A stretch of DNA of 11,597 nucleotides from Scatomonas sp963649395 (GTDB lineage: Bacteria; Bacillota; Clostridia; Lachnospirales; Lachnospiraceae). Positions 7,374 through 11,597 of this stretch are shown here, in pieces. Under the pieces are notes generated by a model. The model had not been told where the DNA came from and made no database searches. It saw only the letters and a list, made by a program, of their open reading frames with translations. The translations under genes and the position numbers were made by a program. The DNA lies in contig CAVJHW010000081.1 of NCBI GenBank assembly GCA_963649395.1, positions 1 to 11,597 of the forward strand, read 5' to 3'. Position 1 is the first letter of the stretch. Every line of letters starts with the position of its first letter.

Positions 7374-7583
7374 GGAAGATTCGGTGGTGCCACCCTTATT
7401 AGCCGCCCGGCAGGGCGACTCACTCGTGTCAGGCTTTAACGCAGCTGCTGCGTCCTGCTCCTCGCAGGCGGCTCTCGGGGTGGGTTCCATACCTTATCAT
7501 GAGAAGCCTTTCACCAAATGGCTTCCTCTCTGGACATCTTGGGGCATGTACTGGTCCCTGTCTCTGCCTTTGTTAGTTATCGC
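7341..7583 (-). promoter_or_regulatory. T-box riboswitch, proline specifier (CCC), upstream of proS
   Basis: On the - strand the T-box sequence AAGGGTGGCACC (7397-7386) matches the consensus AGGGTGGNACC, with C at the variable position. Upstream, the context GGAA-CCC-ACC puts the specifier CCC (Pro) at 7484-7482. A distal Stem I hairpin GAAGCC/GGCTTC and the AGAGAGG element precede it. A Stem III-like hairpin GTCGCCC/GGGCGGC (7419-7402) stands just before the T-box. The antiterminator can form by AGGG and ACC pairing with GGT-CCCT, the same bases that build the 5' side of the terminator. Uncharged tRNA-Pro should therefore favour read-through into proS. The RNA start is inferred from the promoter spacing. 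Confidence 0.93.
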
Positions 7584-7588
7584 CACCC

Positions 7589-7617
7589 ATTCTAAGATAT
7601 TTCCCAGGCTTTGTCAA
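7589..7617 (-). promoter_or_regulatory. Promoter of the T-box-proS transcript
   Basis: Read on the - strand, TTGACA (7617-7612) is separated by exactly 17 bp from TAGAAT (7594-7589). This is a consensus -35 and a one-mismatch -10 for the housekeeping sigma factor. Transcription should begin near 7582, just before Stem I of the T-box, which supports both calls. Confidence 0.85.
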
Positions 7618-7678
7618 GCATGGCCCCGGCTTTCTTTCCTGGTGACTAGCATGGCCCCGGCTTTCTTTCCCGGTGCCC
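7617..7678 (-). repeat. Two tandem 31-bp units between the thioesterase gene and the proS promoter
   Basis: On the + strand, 7617-7647 and 7648-7678 match at 28 of 31 positions, with the first 23 bases identical (AGCATGGCCCCGGCTTTC...). One copy abuts the -35 box of the T-box promoter. The other contains a hairpin GGCACCGG/CCGGGGCC (7677-7653, one mismatch) that starts about six bases after the thioesterase stop. There is no T run, so it is not a standard terminator. Confidence 0.8.
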
Positions 7679-7682
7679 CTCG

Positions 7683-8123
7683 TCACTGTGGGTCAATCGT
7701 ACCTTGGTCCTCCAAAATGGGCTTTCCCAGGGACATATAGGTGAAGATTCCCTCCGTCAGCACGGTGCCTTTTTGGTCTTCGATGGAGATCTCATAGACG
7801 GAGATGCGTTTTCCGTGCTTCAGTTCCCGGGCCTTTCCGTAGATGCAGGTGGTATTCAGACCGGGGCGCAGATAGTGGAGAGTGCCGTCCAGGGTGGTAA
7901 CCTGGAAGCCGTAGGAGCTGGCGGCAGATCCGCCCACCACGTCGGCAGCGGTGGCCAGGCAGCCCCCGTGAACAGAGCCAATGGGATTGAGATGATCCTT
8001 GGTGATGGGCATCTCGACCTCTGCGTAACCCTGGCTGATCCGGGTGATACGCAGGCCGATCAGGTGGCCAAAGGCATTTAACTCATTTCTGCGTTTTAGC
8101 AAGCGTGCGTAATCAACTTCCAT
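7683..8123 (-). CDS. PaaI-type hot-dog fold thioesterase
   Basis: A 146-residue protein of the hot-dog thioesterase group, which hydrolyses acyl-CoA thioesters. NAFGHLIGLRITRISQGYAEVEMPITKDHLNPIGSVHGG is the family hallmark, with HLNPIGSVHGGCLATAADVVGG in place of the usual HxNxxGxxHGG...AD; the Asp of AADVV is the probable catalytic acid. The remaining strands (TLDGTLHYLRP, YGKARELKHGKRISVYEISIED) fit. The ATG has GGAGG 6 nt upstream. It is divergent from the phosphoglucomutase gene and shares its promoter region. The true acyl group is not known. It ends about 65 nt before the separate proS promoter, with no obvious terminator. Confidence 0.87.
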   Translation of the reverse strand: MEVDYARLLKRRNELNAFGHLIGLRITRISQGYAEVEMPITKDHLNPIGSVHGGCLATAADVVGGSAASSYGFQVTTLDGTLHYLRPGLNTTCIYGKARELKHGKRISVYEISIEDQKGTVLTEGIFTYMSLGKPILEDQGTIDPQ

Positions 8124-8153
8124 AAGAATCCTCCATGAGTTTTTTCACGAATT

Positions 8154-8182
8154 ATAGTAGAGCCAAAGACAGGAATTGTCAA
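8154..8182 (-). promoter_or_regulatory. Promoter of the thioesterase gene
   Basis: On the - strand TTGACA (8182-8177) lies 17 bp from TACTAT (8159-8154). A perfect TATAAT overlaps at 8156-8151 but with a 20-bp spacer. The -35 is consensus, so promoter activity is likely, although which -10 is used is uncertain. Confidence 0.7.
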
Positions 8183-8192
8183 CAATATTGTT
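8181..8192. promoter_or_regulatory. Perfect 12-bp palindrome in divergent promoter region (candidate operator)
   Basis: AACAATATTGTT is its own reverse complement. It overlaps the -35 box of the thioesterase promoter by two bases and most of the weaker -35 (TTGTTC, 8188-8193) of the phosphoglucomutase promoter. A dimeric regulator bound here could affect both genes. No regulator gene lies in the window. Confidence 0.5.
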
Positions 8193-8219
8193 CCCTTTTG
8201 CCCTGGCTTGGTATATAAT
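8188..8219 (+). promoter_or_regulatory. Promoter of the phosphoglucomutase-mazG operon
   Basis: A perfect TATAAT is at 8214-8219 and an overlapping extended form TGG-TATATA has its hexamer at 8212-8217. TTGTTC at 8188-8193 gives an 18-bp spacer to the latter. The -35 is weak (TTG only), which fits a promoter that relies on the extended -10 or on activation. Confidence 0.6.
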
Positions 8220-8259
8220 AGGAGGAGGCAGTTGGCCACTAATAAAACGGAGGTATCAC

Positions 8260-9993
8260 ATGGATTACAAGGAGATATATCAATCCTGGCTGGAAAACCC
8301 TTATTTTGATGAGAAGACGAAGGAAGAACTGCGTGGGATCGCCGGGGATGACAAGGAGATCAAGGAGCGGTTTTATAAGGAATTGGAATTTGGTACTGCG
8401 GGATTGAGAGGAATCATCGGAGCAGGCACCAATCGAATGAATATTTATACGGTGCGGAAGACCACCCAGGGTCTGGCTAATTATATCCTGGCTGTGCAGG
8501 GACAGGCGAAGGGGGTAGCTATTGCCTACGATTCCCGCCGTATGTCGCCGGAATTTGCCCAGGAGGCGGCCCTGTGTCTGGCGGCCAACGGGATTAAGGC
8601 CTATATTTTCGAATCCTTGCGGCCGACCCCGGAGCTTTCCTTTGCCGTCAGATACCATGGCTGTATTGCCGGCATCAACATCACGGCCAGCCACAACCCT
8701 CCGGAATACAATGGATACAAGGTTTATTGGGAGGATGGCGCTCAGATCACCCCGCCCCATGATACCGGTATCATGGCGGAGGTGCAGAAGGTTACAGATT
8801 ATAATACTGTGAAGACCATAGAGCTGGAGGCTGCGAAGGCGGCCGGACTCTATCAGGTCATAGGCTCGGAGACGGACGATGCCTACATAGAGGCTTTGAA
8901 GAGCCAGGTGCTCCACATGGATGCCATTCGGGCTATGGCAAAGGATCTGAAGATTGTATATAGTCCCCTGCATGGAACGGGTAATTTGCCAGTCCGCCGG
9001 GTTCTAAGAGAGCTGGGTTTCGAGCATGTCTATGTGGTGCCGGAGCAGGAACTGCCGGATGGGGAATTCCCCACGGTAAGCTATCCCAATCCGGAGGCGG
9101 ACGAGGCCTTTACTTTGGGCCTGCAGCTGGCTCGAGAGGTAGATGCAGATCTGGTGCTGGCTACAGATCCGGATGCGGATCGGCTGGGAGTTCGGGTTAA
9201 GGATGCCAAGACAGGAGAATATCATACCCTTACCGGCAATATGTCCGGCTGCCTCCTGGCAGATTATGAGATCGGCCAGAAGAAGGAGCTGCAGGGACTG
9301 CCGGAAGACGGTGCCATGGTCACTACCATTGTTTCCTCCAATATGGCAGGAGCGATTGCCAGATATTATGGGGTCCGTTTTATAGAGGTTCTGACCGGAT
9401 TCAAGTATATCGGTCAGCAGATCCTGAATTTTGAGACCAGTGGCAAGGGAACCTACCTCTTTGGCTTCGAGGAGAGCTATGGCTGTCTGATTGGCACCCA
9501 TGCCCGGGATAAGGATGCCATTGTAGCTTCTATGGCCTTGTGTGAGGCGGCTGCCTATTATAAGACCAGGAATATGACCCTTTGGGATGCTATGCAGGCT
9601 ATGTATGAGCGCTACGGCTATTATAAGGATGAGGTTCAGTCCATTACCCTGAAGGGAATCGAAGGTTTGGAGAAGATCCAGGAGATTATGGATACCCTTC
9701 GCAAGAATCCCCCCAAGGAGATCGCATCCTGCAAGGTGATTGGCTTCCGCGATTATAAGGAAGACAAGAAAGTGGATCTCCTGACCGGTCAGACGGGAAC
9801 TACCGGCTTGCCTGCCTCCAATGTCCTGTATTTTGACCTGGAAGAGGATGCATGGCTTTGCGTGCGCCCCTCCGGTACAGAGCCTAAGATTAAGTTCTAC
9901 CTCGGGGTGAAGGGAAACTCCCAGGCGGATGCGGATGCCCAGTCTGCCGCTATGAGTCAGAGCCTTATGGCTATGATCCAGGAAATGATGTGA
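8260..9993 (+). CDS. Phospho-sugar mutase (alpha-phosphoglucomutase / phosphomannomutase)
   Basis: The enzyme swaps phosphate between C1 and C6 of hexose phosphates, linking glycolysis to UDP-glucose and envelope polysaccharide precursors. At 577 residues it matches the PgcA-like group. All four active-site elements are present: the phosphoserine loop TASHNPPEYNGYK (S144), the metal loop DPDADR (303-308), the sugar-binding GFEESYG (402-408), and the phosphate-binding RPSGTEPKIKFY near residue 536. The N-terminal ELEFGTAGLRGIIGAG is also diagnostic. ATG 8260 was chosen because GGAGG lies 6 nt upstream; an in-frame start at 8176 would fall inside the promoter. Preference for glucose or mannose phosphates cannot be fixed from sequence. 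mazG follows after 4 nt. Confidence 0.94.
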   Translation: MDYKEIYQSWLENPYFDEKTKEELRGIAGDDKEIKERFYKELEFGTAGLRGIIGAGTNRMNIYTVRKTTQGLANYILAVQGQAKGVAIAYDSRRMSPEFAQEAALCLAANGIKAYIFESLRPTPELSFAVRYHGCIAGINITASHNPPEYNGYKVYWEDGAQITPPHDTGIMAEVQKVTDYNTVKTIELEAAKAAGLYQVIGSETDDAYIEALKSQVLHMDAIRAMAKDLKIVYSPLHGTGNLPVRRVLRELGFEHVYVVPEQELPDGEFPTVSYPNPEADEAFTLGLQLAREVDADLVLATDPDADRLGVRVKDAKTGEYHTLTGNMSGCLLADYEIGQKKELQGLPEDGAMVTTIVSSNMAGAIARYYGVRFIEVLTGFKYIGQQILNFETSGKGTYLFGFEESYGCLIGTHARDKDAIVASMALCEAAAYYKTRNMTLWDAMQAMYERYGYYKDEVQSITLKGIEGLEKIQEIMDTLRKNPPKEIASCKVIGFRDYKEDKKVDLLTGQTGTTGLPASNVLYFDLEEDAWLCVRPSGTEPKIKFYLGVKGNSQADADAQSAAMSQSLMAMIQEMM

Positions 9994-9997
9994 TGCC

Positions 9998-10699
9998 ATG
10001 GAGGAAGAACGATTTACTTACGAGGATTTCAAGGGGATTATTCACAAACTCCGTTCCCCGGAGGGCTGTCCCTGGGATCGGGAGCAGACCCACAGCAGCC
10101 TGAAGAATTGCATGATCGAGGAAGCCTACGAAGTGGTGGACGCGATTCATATTCTGGAAGAGACGGGAAAGGGAGATCACCTGTGCGAGGAGCTGGGAGA
10201 TGTGCTGATGCAGGTATTTCTTCACAGCGAGATTGCCGGGGAGGAAGGTCTCTTTACCCTGGAGGACGTGGTGGATGGCATCAGCCGCAAGATGATTTAT
10301 CGTCATCCCCACGTGTTTGGAGAGGTGCAGGCAGATAGCTCCCAGCAGGTGCTGCAGAATTGGGACAGGCTGAAGGAGAAGGAAAAGGGCAATCCCACTC
10401 CGGAAGAGGAGATCGCTGCTGTCCCCCACAGCCTTCCGGCCTTGCTTAGAACCGCTAAGGTTCTCAAGAAAATGGAACGCTATTACGGAGCCTTCCAAAA
10501 CGCAGCGGACAGTCAGGCTGAGGTCCGGGAGGCTCTGGCCCAGACCCTGCAGGAAGGGGATCCCGAGAAGAAAAAGGCTGCCGCGGGAGAGACCCTGCTT
10601 CAGCTGGTCAATCTCTTCCGCCTGCTGGATATCAATAGTGAGGAGGCTCTTACCGAGGCTTTGGAGAGGCTTTTAAGAACCTATGAGATACCGGAATAA
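9998..10699 (+). CDS. mazG: MazG-family nucleoside triphosphate pyrophosphohydrolase
   Basis: MazG hydrolyses NTPs and dNTPs to monophosphate and diphosphate, cleaning up aberrant nucleotides. The first domain is intact: LRSPEGCPWDREQTHSSLKNCMIEEAYEVVDAI (EExxE at 41-45) and EELGDVLMQVFLHSEIA (ExxD at 64-68) form the metal site, and YRHPHVFG (101-108) follows. The second domain (~146-233) is recognisable from SLPALLRTAKVLKKM and LLQLVNLFRLLDINSEEAL, but the usual acidic EExxE/ExxD cluster is mostly gone. At 233 residues it is a little shorter than E. coli MazG (263). The start lies 4 nt after the mutase stop with only a weak purine-rich site (AGGAAA), so translational coupling is likely. HU follows under its own promoter. 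Confidence 0.92.
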   Translation: MEEERFTYEDFKGIIHKLRSPEGCPWDREQTHSSLKNCMIEEAYEVVDAIHILEETGKGDHLCEELGDVLMQVFLHSEIAGEEGLFTLEDVVDGISRKMIYRHPHVFGEVQADSSQQVLQNWDRLKEKEKGNPTPEEEIAAVPHSLPALLRTAKVLKKMERYYGAFQNAADSQAEVREALAQTLQEGDPEKKKAAAGETLLQLVNLFRLLDINSEEALTEALERLLRTYEIPE

Positions 10700-10725
10700 A
10701 AGTCAGGAGTCGGCTGCGAAAGACC

Positions 10726-10754
10726 TTGACAAAAGGAAGTGCTAAGTATATAAA
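10726..10754 (+). promoter_or_regulatory. Promoter of hup-rqcP
   Basis: TTGACA (10726-10731), a 17-bp spacer and TATAAA (10749-10754) make a near-perfect housekeeping promoter, as expected for an abundant DNA-binding protein. The inferred start near 10761 leaves an AT-rich leader of about 107 nt before the hup ATG. Confidence 0.88.
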
Positions 10755-10867
10755 TATGTGTAGAGTTATAAGTGTATGCGTTCACCAATATGCAGATATG
10801 CGGGTTGTACGTTCCTTTTAGCTTAACGAACCAATTGAGAATTAAGGTACAGGAGGACAGTTTACTC

Positions 10868-11140
10868 ATGAACAGAACAGAATTAATAGCAGCTATTGCG
10901 GAGCAGACCCAGTTGTCTAAGAAGGATACAGAAGCAACCCTGAAGGCATTTGTAGATGTAGTGGCAGAGGAATTGAAGAAGGGTGGCAAGGTTCAGCTGG
11001 TAGGCTTTGGTACCTTTGAGGTATCTGAGAGAGCAGCCAGAGAGGGACGGAATCCCCAGACGGGCGAGACCATGCAGATCAAGGCTTCCAAGACCCCGAG
11101 ATTTAAGGCAGGCAAGGCTTTGAAGGATCAGTTGAACTAA
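10868..11140 (+). CDS. hup: HU family DNA-binding protein
   Basis: A 90-residue histone-like nucleoid protein that binds and bends DNA as a dimer. The sequence is a full-length match to the family: MNRTELIAAIAEQTQLSKKDTEATLKAF forms the helical dimer base, and GFGTFEVSERAAREGRNPQTGE is the HU signature leading into the DNA-binding arm, where KASKTPRFKAGKALKDQL completes the fold. The start ATG has AGGAGG with an 11-nt gap, slightly long. An upstream in-frame ATG at 10772 is rejected because it lies in the leader and would add non-family residues. The rqcP start follows after 3 nt, and this gene order is common in Clostridia. Confidence 0.97.
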   Translation: MNRTELIAAIAEQTQLSKKDTEATLKAFVDVVAEELKKGGKVQLVGFGTFEVSERAAREGRNPQTGETMQIKASKTPRFKAGKALKDQLN

Positions 11141-11143
11141 TTT

Positions 11144-11383
11144 ATGCGTCTTGACAAATTTTTGAAGGTATCCAGACTGATCAAGCGTCGCAGCGTAGCC
11201 AACGAGGCCTGCGATGCGGGAAGAGTTTTGGTAAATGACAAGCCGGCTAAGGCATCTGTCCAGGTAAAAACCGGCGATGTATTGGAGATACTCTTTGGTA
11301 CCAAATCTGTGAAGGTGCAAGTACTGAATGTACAGGAGACAGTCAGGAAGGAAGAGGCACAGGAGCTGTACCGCTATCTGTAG
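11144..11383 (+). CDS. rqcP: S4-domain RNA-binding protein RqcP (YabO)
   Basis: A 79-residue protein made almost entirely of one S4 RNA-binding domain: MRLDKFLKVSRLIKRRSVANEACDAGRVLVNDKPAKASVQVKTGDVLEI. In Firmicutes RqcP joins RqcH on stalled large ribosomal subunits to support C-terminal alanine tailing of nascent chains; that function is assigned by family. The length, charged N-terminal helix and position right after hup agree with this call rather than with a heat-shock Hsp15, a related S4 family. Only 3 nt separate it from hup and its ribosome binding site is poor, so coupled translation is likely. A strong hairpin follows 18 nt after the stop. The sporulation genes yabP and yabQ that often follow are not in the remaining 214 nt. 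Confidence 0.93.
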   Translation: MRLDKFLKVSRLIKRRSVANEACDAGRVLVNDKPAKASVQVKTGDVLEILFGTKSVKVQVLNVQETVRKEEAQELYRYL

Positions 11384-11401
11384 AAGAGGAATCATCAGGC
11401 A

Positions 11402-11443
11402 GGTGCCCCGCAGGGTGGAGAAGTGACCATTTTGCGGGGCGCC
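11402..11443. terminator. Strong 17-bp hairpin after rqcP
   Basis: Bases 11402-11418 pair without a gap to 11427-11443 (17 bp, several G-U pairs, CCCCGC/GCGGGG core) around an 8-nt loop. The tail CTTACATTTC is only modestly T-rich. It most likely ends the hup-rqcP transcript or protects its 3' end. Confidence 0.6.
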
Positions 11444-11474
11444 CTTACATTTCAAAAGGGTTGATTTTCCCTCC

Positions 11475-11497
11475 GATGACGATCGTCATTCGTTTTT
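11475..11497 (+). terminator. Perfect 14-bp palindrome followed by a T run
   Basis: ATGACGATCGTCAT (11476-11489) is a perfect palindrome and can fold as GATGAC-GATC-GTCATT, followed by CG and TTTTT at 11493-11497. It could be a second, weaker terminator for hup-rqcP or a protein-binding site for the next gene. Confidence 0.35.
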
Positions 11498-11526
11498 AAA
11501 ATCCCATTTACGATAGAATGGTTACA

Positions 11527-11587
11527 GTGTCAAAAGCCTGAGCCCACGACATGCGAGCATGTCGGTGGGGGAAGGGCTTTATGACAC
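11527..11587. repeat. 61-nt nested imperfect hairpin of unknown role
   Basis: GTGTCA pairs with TGACAC at the outer ends, then AAAGCC with GGCTTT, CCCAC with GTGGG, and GACATGC with GCATGTC around a two-base GA loop. Arms of 28 and 31 nt align with three single-base bulges and a short mismatch. It has no T run on the + strand. It might be a structured leader, small RNA, dispersed palindromic repeat or end of a mobile element. Confidence 0.65.
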
Positions 11588-11597
11588 GCCCCTCAAT

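Noticed and set aside
7653..7677. Hairpin after the thioesterase stop as an intrinsic terminator
   Set aside because: The stem is only 8 bp with a mismatch and no T run follows on the - strand.
7384..7740. + strand open frame across the T-box region
   Set aside because: It overlaps a complete T-box, promoter and repeats on the other strand and has no homology signal.
1..11597. Defence system, toxin-antitoxin or mobile element
   Set aside because: mazG is the housekeeping pyrophosphohydrolase without mazEF beside it, and no transposase, integrase, nuclease or CRISPR-like repeat was found.

Overview
The window looks like core chromosome of a Clostridia member, most likely a Lachnospiraceae bacterium. 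Supporting signs are strong AGGAGG-type ribosome binding sites, moderately GC-rich coding DNA, a T-box riboswitch, the short archaeal/eukaryotic-type ProRS, a eukaryote-like dCMP deaminase and the hup-rqcP gene pair. I see no phage, transposase, CRISPR or defence genes. The taxonomic call is inference from gene content, not a database result.

Left block (1-4922, + strand) is a tightly spaced run of five genes. In order they are a 5'-truncated, membrane-anchored SH3 + GH18 glycoside hydrolase, a DivIVA-like coiled-coil protein, the tRNA threonylcarbamoyladenosine enzyme Sua5 (with a repeat-built Q/E/K-rich N-terminal extension), uracil phosphoribosyltransferase, and a dCMP deaminase. This joins cell-envelope functions with tRNA modification and pyrimidine salvage/dUMP supply.

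Middle block (4989-8123, - strand) reads right to left: a PaaI-type hot-dog thioesterase, a strong promoter, a complete T-box leader with a CCC (proline) specifier and terminator, proS, and a histidine phosphatase downstream of proS. The T-box explains most of the 430-nt stretch between the thioesterase and proS. Two short tandem duplications flank it, one against the -35 box and one between the terminator and the proS ribosome binding site.

Right block (8260-11383, + strand) starts at a divergent promoter region shared with the thioesterase, with a perfect 12-bp palindrome lying over both -35 boxes. It drives a phosphoglucomutase/phosphomannomutase followed closely by mazG. A separate near-consensus promoter drives hup (HU DNA-binding protein) and rqcP (ribosome quality control). 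The window ends in about 210 nt without a recognised gene, holding a 17-bp hairpin, a 14-bp palindrome with a T run, and a 61-nt nested hairpin of unknown role.

I did not find a clearly new multi-gene system. The oddities most worth following are the Sua5 extension, the 11-residue cysteine-bearing repeats in the DivIVA-like protein, the T-box variable base and its flanking duplications, the palindrome in the divergent promoter, and the terminal nested hairpin.
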